Assembly (NCBI GenBank): GCA_913048135.1
Contig: CAJWVY010000003.1
Coordinates: forward strand, 1-50,821
Source: an uncultured Verrucomicrobiales bacterium
Lineage (GTDB): Bacteria > Verrucomicrobiota > Verrucomicrobiia > Limisphaerales > UBA1100
Length of the DNA stretch: 50,821 nt
Direction of reading: 5' to 3'
Below the pieces are notes generated by a model that saw only the letters and a program-made list of their open reading frames with translations, made no database searches and had not been told where the DNA came from. The translations under genes and the position numbers were made by a program. This document shows, piece after piece, positions 34,245-41,791 of the stretch; within the stretch, counting starts at the first letter, position 1; each line of letters starts with the position of its first letter.

Positions 34245-35657
34245 ATGCCGCTCCCGATTCTTTCCGTAGCCCAAGTGCGCGACTGGGAGAAGCGCACTTG
34301 GGATGCAGGAATTGCCGTAGAGTCCGTGATCGAACAGGCCGGACAAGCAGTCGGCCGACTGGCTACTCAAGTCACGCAAAGTGCGGATTCCATACTACTG
34401 CTAATAGGTAAAGGGAATAACGGTAGCGACGCGCGAGTTGCCGCTCGGCATTTGGGAGACCGGAAAGTTGCCGTGTTAGAGGTTGCAGATCCGGTTGAAG
34501 ACTTGGACGCCCTGAAACATCATCTCGGAGAGAACCCCGTGCTCGTTGTGGATGGCCTATTCGGGATTGGGCTGAATCGGGATTTGGATAAGCACTGGCA
34601 GCAATTCATCCAATGCATCAATGAATCGGATGCACCTGTACTGTCGGTCGATTGTCCCTCTGGATTGGATGCTGACAATGGTCAGGCACGAGGAGCGGTA
34701 ATTGAGGCTGCCATCACACTGTGCCTTGGGTGCTTGAAACCGGGGCTTTTGGCGAACTCAGCGGCTCATTGTGTGGGGCGTTTGCGCATTGCTTCGCGCA
34801 TTGGCTTGAAAGATCCAGCGCCCGAGGCGGGTTCGTATTGGGTTACAGAGCAAGACATGCGCGGTTTAAGTCCCCAACGAGATCCGGTTTCTCACAAAGG
34901 TATTCACGGCCATGTAGGAATCATTGGAGGTTCTACGGGCTATCATGGCGCACCGATTCTTGCAGGATGCGCCGGCCTTAGGGCTCAGCCGGGCTTGGTT
35001 AGTATTTTTACGCCGGCTTACCAACCAGTTTCCGCTCAGTGCCAGAGCATTATGGTACACCCATGGGACCGAGACTGCGTGGAGACATTGAGTCGCACCA
35101 CGGCGCTGGTGGCTGGGCCGGGCTTGGCTGGGGGTGATGTTGAAGATTCTTTACGTCAAACTGTTCTGAATCTTTGGAATGAATCCAGTAAACCGATGGT
35201 CGTGGATGCCTCCGCGTTGGATTGGTTGCCTAAGGGGGCGCCGGATAGTGAGGCCTTTCGTTTGCTGACACCACATCCGGGTGAAGCTGCTCGATTGCTT
35301 GGTTGTTCTCCGGAGAAGGTGGAATCCGGCCGAGTGCGCGCAGCTCGTACTTTGGCCGAACAATTTGGGGCGACGGTTTTACTTAAAGGGAAGCACTCGG
35401 TTCTGGCACAGTCAACTGGCCCGGCTTTGGTAAATTCCACGGGTAATGCAGGCTTAGCACAAGGCGGAAGCGGCGACGTTCTGGCAGGGTTCGTTGGCGG
35501 TCTGCTTGCGCAACCCGTTTTCCATGGTAGAGAGATCCAGGCTGCAATGTACGCAACCTGGAAGCACGGCTGGGCGGCGGATCAACTGGCTTCAGGTAGC
35601 GAATACTGGGGAATGGATGACTTGATTAATACGCTCGGCAAACGGGAATTTCATTGA
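34245..35657 (+). CDS. nnr: Bifunctional NAD(P)HX epimerase/dehydratase
   Basis: This repair enzyme restores hydrated NADH and NADPH. The N-terminal YjeF_N epimerase domain (about 1-205) has 'LLIGKGNNGSDARVAARHL' and 'DCPSGLDADNG'. The C-terminal dehydratase domain (about 225-470) has 'HGHVGIIGGSTGYHGAPILA', 'LTPHPGEAARLL' and 'NAGLAQGGSGDVLAG'. The 470 residues match the fused form. In the epimerase loop the usual Gly-Gly-Asp-Gly reads Gly-Ser-Asp-Ala, a mild departure. It follows msrP by 3 bases, giving a pair of damage-repair enzymes in one transcript. Confidence 0.93.
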   Translation: MPLPILSVAQVRDWEKRTWDAGIAVESVIEQAGQAVGRLATQVTQSADSILLLIGKGNNGSDARVAARHLGDRKVAVLEVADPVEDLDALKHHLGENPVLVVDGLFGIGLNRDLDKHWQQFIQCINESDAPVLSVDCPSGLDADNGQARGAVIEAAITLCLGCLKPGLLANSAAHCVGRLRIASRIGLKDPAPEAGSYWVTEQDMRGLSPQRDPVSHKGIHGHVGIIGGSTGYHGAPILAGCAGLRAQPGLVSIFTPAYQPVSAQCQSIMVHPWDRDCVETLSRTTALVAGPGLAGGDVEDSLRQTVLNLWNESSKPMVVDASALDWLPKGAPDSEAFRLLTPHPGEAARLLGCSPEKVESGRVRAARTLAEQFGATVLLKGKHSVLAQSTGPALVNSTGNAGLAQGGSGDVLAGFVGGLLAQPVFHGREIQAAMYATWKHGWAADQLASGSEYWGMDDLINTLGKREFH

Positions 35658-35691
35658 AGAATCGGCAATCCTGTGTCAAAAGTCACATGCT

Positions 35692-36906
35692 TTGGGGAGG
35701 CGTTTTCTCATTTTGGCGATCGGGCTGTGCCATGCTTTTGGGGCATGGGCTGCCTTTCAGGTGTCCCTGCTAAATTCTCCGGAACCGATCATGGTAAACC
35801 GAGTGGCGTCGGTAAATGAAGGTGGTTTGGTTTTTAGTCGAGTCTTAGGCAAATCAGATTTCAAACGCTACCACTGGGGAGAGTTTTCTCTAAAGGGCAC
35901 GCAAACCCTTATTGCTGAGTTGCCGGGGCAATCGGTTTTTCGCCAAAAGAGCAGGGCGGATCAAAGCCGGTTCATGGATGCTCTGCGCAACCAAATGCTC
36001 AAGCTCATGCCTCCGCCTGCGGTGGAGGAGGCGGTGCCCCCGCCGGTGATCGCCCTCCAGCCACCGCGCAAACCGATTGCTCAACCACTCTCCCCGCCAG
36101 AGCCTGCGCCTGTTTTGCCTTTGCCTTCACCTCCAGTGTTGGCAAAGCCTGAAAAGGAACCTCGAGTAGTTCCACCTCGAAATGTGAACGCCAAGCCTGC
36201 GGTTGTTGCAGAAGGCTCATTTAAACCTGCTGCCTCTCAGCAAAAGCTGCCAAGGAGAACGCAACCGAAAAATAAGAGCATAAAGCCGTTTAATCTGATT
36301 CCCGGCCCAAATATTTTGCCGCCAGACACTGAATCTACCACGGAGGGTAAAGCTGGCTTGTGGCTTATTGCGTTCATTGTAATGAGCCTCAGCGCTTGGG
36401 CTGGGCGCGAAGTTGCCGTTTTCCGAAATCGGCCAGTAAGATTGCTGTGCCTGCTTTCCGCCTTATGCCCTGTGATTGTTCCTGTAGTGTTTCTGATTTT
36501 GCCAGAACCGCGTGATGAGATTGAGGAAAGGCAGCTGCCTGCTTATACCCCGGCTCCAGATATGGCGAATATCGAAGATGCTACTCACATAACAGAACTC
36601 GATACGCGTATGGAACCTGAAGTCGAGCCTTCGGCTCAAGTGCATGAATGTTATCGTGCCAGCGAAACTCGATTCAGCGGTAAGTTTTTCGCCGATTATT
36701 TGGCGCGATTTTACAAGGAGCCGCCCGAGGACGGGCGCGCTTTGGTTTTAACAACCGAAGAAGGTGCGTACCCCGTTCATCACATCAGCGATCTTTCGCC
36801 GGAGAGCATGACCATTGTTTACCCCTCACAAGAGGGGCTAGCTGAAACCTCCATTCCTTATCGTCACCTGCAGGAAGTGCGGGTTCAGACAGCCCAAATT
36901 TTATGA
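35692..36906 (+). CDS. Unrecognised exported/membrane protein with proline-rich linker
   Basis: The 404 residues are not a family I recognise. A signal-like stretch (1-20, ending GAWAAF) leads to a domain of about 80 residues (24-105). A Pro/Lys-rich linker (106-220) and two hydrophobic helices (222-244 and 250-270) follow. The C-terminal part ends in a compact mixed beta segment (about 325-404, 'FFADYLARFYKEPP' and 'IPYRHLQEVRV'). Both ends have a similar beta-like cadence, 'SVNEGGLVFSRV' and 'ISDLSPESMTIVY', which could be two related small barrels. The start is TTG 35692; no ATG in this frame precedes the signal stretch. It overlaps adk by 4 bases. Coupling to adk and fmt suggests coexpression, but no function follows from that. 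Confidence 0.65.
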   Translation: MGRRFLILAIGLCHAFGAWAAFQVSLLNSPEPIMVNRVASVNEGGLVFSRVLGKSDFKRYHWGEFSLKGTQTLIAELPGQSVFRQKSRADQSRFMDALRNQMLKLMPPPAVEEAVPPPVIALQPPRKPIAQPLSPPEPAPVLPLPSPPVLAKPEKEPRVVPPRNVNAKPAVVAEGSFKPAASQQKLPRRTQPKNKSIKPFNLIPGPNILPPDTESTTEGKAGLWLIAFIVMSLSAWAGREVAVFRNRPVRLLCLLSALCPVIVPVVFLILPEPRDEIEERQLPAYTPAPDMANIEDATHITELDTRMEPEVEPSAQVHECYRASETRFSGKFFADYLARFYKEPPEDGRALVLTTEEGAYPVHHISDLSPESMTIVYPSQEGLAETSIPYRHLQEVRVQTAQIL

Positions 36907-37505
36907 GCAATAAAATACGAGCCATCCTGTTATTCGGGGCCCCCGGTTCGGGCAAGGGTACGCAGGGCCGCATTCTCGAGCAAATTCCGAACTGGTATTA
37001 CTTTGCCAGCGGTGATGCGTTCCGCACTTTACGGCCGGAGGATCCCCTTGGGAAAACTTTCCTCGAATATTCCAGTCGCGGCGAACTGGTGCCCGATGAA
37101 TTTACGGTGACCTTATGGCAAAAGAAAATCGAGAGCGCCATTGTGAAAGGAACGTTTCAGCCGGATCATGACATCCTGTTGCTCGATGGCATCCCCCGCA
37201 ACGAGCATCAGGTCGAGATGATGCGCGAACACATTGATGTGCTGGCTATGTTGCATCTCACGAGCAAGGATAAGCAACAGATGATCGAGCGCATCCAACG
37301 CCGTGCACTCATTGAAAGCCGGCTGGATGATGCAAACCTGGATGTGATTCATCAACGCTTCGAGACATACGAAGAAGAGACAAAGAGCGTCATGGAATGT
37401 TATTCCGACGAAATCATCCATCACATTGATTCCGGACAAACGCCCGTGCACGTGTTGCGGGATATTCTGGAGGCCGTGGCCGATATTCAAGTGGGCGCAG
37501 TATGA
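36903..37505 (+). CDS. adk: Adenylate kinase-like nucleoside monophosphate kinase
   Basis: The 200 residues have the P-loop FGAPGSGKGTQ near the N-terminus, 'YYFASGDAFRTL' for the monophosphate site and 'LLLDGIPRNEHQV' for the catalytic core. 'RIQRRALIESRLDDAN' marks a short LID without zinc cysteines. This fits a short adenylate kinase converting AMP and ATP to ADP. It could also be another nucleoside monophosphate kinase, because the usual FPR in 'DGFPR' reads IPR here. The start ATG 36903 overlaps the preceding gene, and its stop overlaps fmt (ATGA). I could not see another adk in the window. Confidence 0.85.
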   Translation: MSNKIRAILLFGAPGSGKGTQGRILEQIPNWYYFASGDAFRTLRPEDPLGKTFLEYSSRGELVPDEFTVTLWQKKIESAIVKGTFQPDHDILLLDGIPRNEHQVEMMREHIDVLAMLHLTSKDKQQMIERIQRRALIESRLDDANLDVIHQRFETYEEETKSVMECYSDEIIHHIDSGQTPVHVLRDILEAVADIQVGAV

Positions 37506-38443
37506 CCTGGCGCGTGGTCTACATGGGCACGGCCGAAATCGCCTGTCCACCGTTGCAGGCCTTGGCCGTAATGCCGCAAATAGAGCTTGCGGCCGTTTAT
37601 ACTCAACCAGACCGGCCAAAAGGGCGCGGCCAATCCGTTCAGTTTTCACCCGTAAAGAAACTCGCCCTAGAAATGGGAGAGGCGGTTCTCCAGCCAGAAT
37701 CCCTGAAATCAAGCTTAGCGTTTAAGGAGCTGGCCTCACTGAAGCCTGATGTTTTGGTGGTGATGGCCTATGGGCAGATCCTTTCCCAACAGGTTTTGGA
37801 TTTACCGCCGCACGGCGCGGTGAACCTTCATGCTTCACTCCTACCACGCCACCGCGGTGCCTCCCCGATTCAGCAAGCCATTCTTGCTGGGGATACCGAG
37901 ACTGGGGTGACCCTCATGCAAATGGAGGCTGGTCTTGATACCGGCCCCATGATTGCAAAGGCTAGCATTCCTATTGGCAGAGAGGATACCGCCGCAACCG
38001 TTCATGATCAGCTAGCCCAGCTGAGCGCCAATCTTACCGTGGAAAGCCTCCCTGATTACCTTAGTGGAAACTTGTCCGTGACGCCACAAGATGACAGCAA
38101 AGCCACTTACGCCGCCAAGATTTCAAAAAAGGACGGTCAAATTGATTGGCGTAAATCAGCTGATGAATTGGATCGTCAAATCCGCGCATTCACACCTTGG
38201 CCTGGCAGTTACACGCGCTTGTCGACCACACAAAAATCTCTTCTGAAAATCCTCGGCGCTCAAGTAGCTGATGGCGCAGGATCTCCCGGGCAAATTTTGG
38301 CCAGTGAAAATGGCCAATTCGAGGTCGCCACTGGGCAGGGGAGTTTGATTTTAACTTCTGTTCAACGCGAAGGCGCTCGACCAATGGCTGGAGCCGATTT
38401 CCTAAATGGTTGCCCATTGCCGCTCGGCGCGGGCTTGAAATAA
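37502..38443 (+). CDS. fmt: Methionyl-tRNA formyltransferase
   Basis: Fmt formylates initiator Met-tRNA using 10-formyl-tetrahydrofolate. The 313 residues show 'VVYMGTAEIACPPLQAL', 'YTQPDRPKGRG' and the catalytic stretch 'NLHASLLPRHRGASPIQQAI'. The folate-site pattern 'GVTLMQMEAGLDTGPM' and the C-terminal OB-like domain starting at about 'QIRAFTPWPGSYT' follow. It normally pairs with def (peptide deformylase); here adk is upstream and a TetR regulator downstream. With infC, infA, argS and proS it makes this window rich in initiation and translation genes. Confidence 0.96.
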   Translation: MTWRVVYMGTAEIACPPLQALAVMPQIELAAVYTQPDRPKGRGQSVQFSPVKKLALEMGEAVLQPESLKSSLAFKELASLKPDVLVVMAYGQILSQQVLDLPPHGAVNLHASLLPRHRGASPIQQAILAGDTETGVTLMQMEAGLDTGPMIAKASIPIGREDTAATVHDQLAQLSANLTVESLPDYLSGNLSVTPQDDSKATYAAKISKKDGQIDWRKSADELDRQIRAFTPWPGSYTRLSTTQKSLLKILGAQVADGAGSPGQILASENGQFEVATGQGSLILTSVQREGARPMAGADFLNGCPLPLGAGLK

Positions 38444-38453
38444 CCCCAAGCAC

Positions 38454-38484
38454 TTGACAAGAGCTTCAATTCCGGCAATTTAAT
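38454..38484 (+). promoter_or_regulatory. Probable promoter of the TetR-RND efflux operon
   Basis: A perfect TTGACA (-35) lies at 38454-38459. An AT-rich -10 region with TTTAAT at 38479-38484 sits at 19-base spacing; AATTTA at about 17 bases is the alternative. The -10 region touches the inverted repeat that begins at 38484, so a bound repressor would block RNA polymerase. It lies 10 bases after fmt ends and 31 before the TetR start. Confidence 0.55.
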
Positions 38485-38501
38485 TCAAACGTTTGTTTGA
38501 A
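38484..38501 (+). promoter_or_regulatory. TetR-type operator, inverted repeat
   Basis: TTCAAAC (38484-38490) and GTTTGAA (38495-38501) form a 7-4-7 inverted repeat, with a perfect 10-base palindrome CAAACGTTTG at its left centre (38486-38495). Such half-sites fit a TetR dimer. It lies 13 bases before the TetR start codon and directly at the -10 box, indicating autorepression of the whole operon. Confidence 0.65.
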
Positions 38502-38514
38502 CATTCGCTCGACC

Positions 38515-39144
38515 ATGACTAAACGCTCGACTAAGGACAGGATATTAGATGCGTCCGAGGCATTATTTGCCCGAGACGGTTCCAGTGGGGCTTCATTGCG
38601 TGCAATTACTCAGAGGGCTAAAGTCAATCTGGCGGCTGTTCATTATCATTTCGGTAGCAAGGATTACTTGCTTGAGGCTGTTTTGGCACGTCGACTACTC
38701 CCGTTAAACGCCGAGCGAATCCGGAGTTTGGAAGCGTATCAGCAGAAGGCTGGCAGGAAAAAGGTGCGCTTGGAGAATGTCATTGAAGCTATGGTGGGGC
38801 CCGCGCTTCGTTTGAGTCGAGACGAAACCAAGGGGGGGCGAATATTCATGAGGTTGCTCGGCAGATTGGTGCTTGAGCCGGACGCGCGTGTCCAGAAGCT
38901 GTTGACTGGTCAATTTGAGACCGTCCTCAAGAAATTTGAGCCAGCCCTTACGGCTGCTCTGCCTCATTTGGAACCCCAAGATTTCTTTTGGCGGTTGCAT
39001 TTTTTGGTCGGATCCATGGCTCATACCATGGCGGATTCCGAGCGCATTCGGCTGATCTCCGGTGGGATCTGCGATCCGGATGACACAGAGGGCACTATCC
39101 AGTGTCTGGTTACCTTTTTGTGCGGGGGGCTTCGGGCAAAATGA
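38515..39144 (+). CDS. TetR-family transcriptional repressor
   Basis: The 209-residue protein has a TetR helix-turn-helix near residues 6-52: 'KDRILDASEALFARDGSSGAS' is followed by 'LRAITQRAKVNLAAVHYHFGSKDYLLEAV', where the HYHFGSKDYL recognition stretch is classic. The C-terminal ligand domain is unrecognised in detail. I choose ATG 38515; the open frame begins at a TTG at 38497, inside the operator, so that start is unlikely. Its stop overlaps the start of the outer-membrane channel gene (ATGA). It probably represses this operon until an effector binds. Confidence 0.9.
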   Translation: MTKRSTKDRILDASEALFARDGSSGASLRAITQRAKVNLAAVHYHFGSKDYLLEAVLARRLLPLNAERIRSLEAYQQKAGRKKVRLENVIEAMVGPALRLSRDETKGGRIFMRLLGRLVLEPDARVQKLLTGQFETVLKKFEPALTAALPHLEPQDFFWRLHFLVGSMAHTMADSERIRLISGGICDPDDTEGTIQCLVTFLCGGLRAK

Positions 39145-40550
39145 ATGGGTACATGGTCTTCGTGTTGATTGCTTGTCTGGCTGGTTGCCATCAATCAACA
39201 CCGTTAAGCACACAGCGCATCGAACTGGAACTTCCTGCAGTCTGGAGCGTTGGAGCGAGTTCTCAGCCTGCAAATAAGGAATGGTGGCGCTCTTTTGGGT
39301 CTCATGAAATCGAGCAGTGGGTTCAGGATGCCATGAGTCACAATCACGATCTGCAAATAGCCGCCATCCGACTTGAACGGGCACGTACAGAGGCCCGTAT
39401 GGCTGCTTTTGTATCACGGCCAAAATTGGATGTGTCGGTTTCCGGAGAGAAAAGGCAGAGCAGCTTTATTGGCCTGCCGTTTGGCGGCAGTGGGATTTCC
39501 CGGTCTCGTTATGAAAGTTACGGAACATCGGCGGGAATGAATTGGGAAATGGATTTATGGGGGCGGATTCGTGCCGGCCACTCGATTGCACGGACCGAAG
39601 CCAAGGCCGCAAAATATGAACTCGAAGCGGCCCGGTTATCAATCGTTGCTCAGGCTGTGCGGCTATGGGTGCAATTGGCCGAGGCTCAAATCCAGGAACG
39701 TTTGGCGGGAGAATCCGTTCTGCTTCTAGAGCAAACATTATCGCAGGTGGAGCTGCGTTTGAACGCCGGTCGTGGCAATGCCCTGAATGTACAGCAAGCA
39801 AGGGTGAGCTTGTCGGAAGCCAAATCAACAGTCGTCCAATGGAGGGTGCGATCAGAAAAACTGGCGCGATCCATGGAGTTGCTGGCAGGACGAAACCCAT
39901 CGGGAACCAAACTGGCGGTAACTGAGTTGAGCCGCCTGCCTTCACCTCCGTCCGTTATTCCCGCTGGAATTCCAGCCGAACTTTTAACGCGTCGCGCTGA
40001 TATCGTCGCCGGATTGGCCCGCATTCATGCCGCCAACCTGAGCATTGCCGAGGCGGATGCGGGCTTGTTGCCGCGTGTGGGACTGACATCTTCCGTCGGG
40101 ACTTCCAGCGACGAATTGAAGGGGTTGTTGAATGGCGATTCGCTGATCTGGTCAATTGGGGGCAGTCTTTCACAGACCATTTTGTTTCCAGACGAGCAAC
40201 AAGCCCGGCTTAACAGTCGAAGCCTTAAGGCTAAAGAGGCTGTGTTGAGTTATCGCCAGAAAATCATGGCCGCCCTGCACGAGGTGGAAACGGCCCTCAA
40301 CGCGGGTAGCCTGCTGAGTGTTCAACGGAGGCACAATAAGGTGGCCGTTGAAAATGCTCAACAGATTTTGGCGTTAACTGATCAACGTTTTGAATTGGGT
40401 TTGGCCAACGCGGCGACGTTGCTTGATGCTCAACGCCGGTTATTGATTTCGCACTCCGCATTGATATCTGTTCGGCGAGCAGAGCTTGAAAACCGCATTG
40501 ATCTTCATCTAGCTCTTGGGGGTGAAATTTCCGTGGAGGACGCGCCGTGA
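39141..40550 (+). CDS. Outer-membrane efflux lipoprotein, NodT/OprM type
   Basis: This 469-residue protein has a lipoprotein signal with lipobox LAGC ('VLIACLAGCHQS'), placing the mature N-terminus on an acylated cysteine. Repeated TolC-type helical regions follow, with 'NKEWWRSFG', 'NHDLQIAAIRLERARTEAR' and 'MDLWGRIRAGH'. The second repeat carries 'ELLTRRADIVAGLARIHAANLSIAEADAGLLPRVGL', both hallmarks of the RND outer-membrane factor family. It forms the exit duct with the two following gene products. ATG 39141 overlaps the TetR stop. The open frame to 39102 lies inside tetR. Confidence 0.93.
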   Translation: MNGYMVFVLIACLAGCHQSTPLSTQRIELELPAVWSVGASSQPANKEWWRSFGSHEIEQWVQDAMSHNHDLQIAAIRLERARTEARMAAFVSRPKLDVSVSGEKRQSSFIGLPFGGSGISRSRYESYGTSAGMNWEMDLWGRIRAGHSIARTEAKAAKYELEAARLSIVAQAVRLWVQLAEAQIQERLAGESVLLLEQTLSQVELRLNAGRGNALNVQQARVSLSEAKSTVVQWRVRSEKLARSMELLAGRNPSGTKLAVTELSRLPSPPSVIPAGIPAELLTRRADIVAGLARIHAANLSIAEADAGLLPRVGLTSSVGTSSDELKGLLNGDSLIWSIGGSLSQTILFPDEQQARLNSRSLKAKEAVLSYRQKIMAALHEVETALNAGSLLSVQRRHNKVAVENAQQILALTDQRFELGLANAATLLDAQRRLLISHSALISVRRAELENRIDLHLALGGEISVEDAP

Positions 40551-41791
40551 GACTTGCCCTGAGAATTGGTCTGCCACTGTTAGCACTCACCTTCGGAGTG
40601 GGTGGGGCAGTATGGTTGGTGGCCCATAAAAAATCTATCGAGCCCGTGCCTCAAAAAAAAATACCACCGCTAATTGAAGTGGTTGAGGTGACGCTGAATA
40701 ATCACCAGCCGGTTATTCGTTCTCAAGGTCGTGTTTTGCCGCGTCGGGAAGTGTCTGTTATGCCGCGAGTTGGAGGGGAGGTTATCGAGGTGTCGGCAAA
40801 ATTGAATGAGGGTTTTCTGGTTGATGCTGGTGAGATTCTGGTGCGAATTGATGAAGAGGATCATCGTTTAAACCTTCGGCAGGCAGAGGCGGATATTCTA
40901 TCTGCTAAAGCTTCTATAACCAGCGGACTGGCGCAAATAGCCAATGCTCAGGCGCAAACGCGTCAGGCGGAGGCCCGTCTAGCTACAGAACAGGCTGAGG
41001 CTGATGCTGCGAACGAGGAATGGCGATTACTTGGCAAAACTGGTAATCCGCCCGCATTGCTGTCGCGACAGCCTCAAATTCGCGAAGCACGTTCAGCTAT
41101 TGCAGCTGCCGAGGCATTGGTGGATTCTGCTACTGCAGGAATTGAATCCGGAAAGGCGTCGTTGGCTGCGGCCGAAGCAGCGAAGGAGCGGGCGTTGTTA
41201 GATTTGAAACGTTGTATTATTCGGGCGCCATTTGATGCCCGTGTTGTACGCAGTATGGTAGATTTGGCTTCCACGGTTTCACCGGGCGGCGCAGTCGCTG
41301 TATTACAGCGAATTGATTTCGCGGAAGTTAGGTTACCCTTATCACGTCGGCAAATGGTCCTGCTTGGCTCCATTTCTGAAGCCAAAAAGTACCCCATACA
41401 TTTAACAAATGGCACTCAGAAATGGTCAGCAAAATTCGAACGCATGCTGGGTGAAGTTGATCCAACCACTCACACGCAAAGCGTCATCGCACTGGTGCCA
41501 AACCCGTACACTTCAGGGAATGCAACGCTGGAATTTGGAGCTTTTGTATCTGCGGAAATGCATGGGGAAATGCTAAAGAATGTAACGGTTATCCCGGAAC
41601 TGGCATTGCAGCAAAATGAGGAAGTGTATTTGTTGAATGATGGAAAGCTTACCGCGAAACCTGTTCGTATCATTGAACGCAACCAGGGCGAAGTTTTCGT
41701 GACCGGCCTCAATGCCAGAGAATATGTGTGTGTGACTCAATTGGACTCTTTTGTGAGTGAGATGAGTGTGCGCATACAAAAGGAGGACTGA
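40547..41791 (+). CDS. RND efflux periplasmic adaptor (membrane fusion protein)
   Basis: The 414-residue adaptor has an N-terminal membrane anchor (about 5-24, 'LRIGLPLLALTFGVGGAVWLV'). A lipoyl-like hammerhead 'VGGEVIEVSAKLNEGFLVDAGEIL' is followed by a long coiled-coil hairpin rich in Ala, Glu and Gln (about 105-215), and the returning strand 'KRCIIRAPFDARVV'. Beta-barrel and membrane-proximal domains complete it. It links the RND pump to the outer-membrane channel. GTG 40547 overlaps the preceding stop (GTGA), and its stop TGA overlaps the pump ATG. Confidence 0.93.
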   Translation: MRLALRIGLPLLALTFGVGGAVWLVAHKKSIEPVPQKKIPPLIEVVEVTLNNHQPVIRSQGRVLPRREVSVMPRVGGEVIEVSAKLNEGFLVDAGEILVRIDEEDHRLNLRQAEADILSAKASITSGLAQIANAQAQTRQAEARLATEQAEADAANEEWRLLGKTGNPPALLSRQPQIREARSAIAAAEALVDSATAGIESGKASLAAAEAAKERALLDLKRCIIRAPFDARVVRSMVDLASTVSPGGAVAVLQRIDFAEVRLPLSRRQMVLLGSISEAKKYPIHLTNGTQKWSAKFERMLGEVDPTTHTQSVIALVPNPYTSGNATLEFGAFVSAEMHGEMLKNVTVIPELALQQNEEVYLLNDGKLTAKPVRIIERNQGEVFVTGLNAREYVCVTQLDSFVSEMSVRIQKED

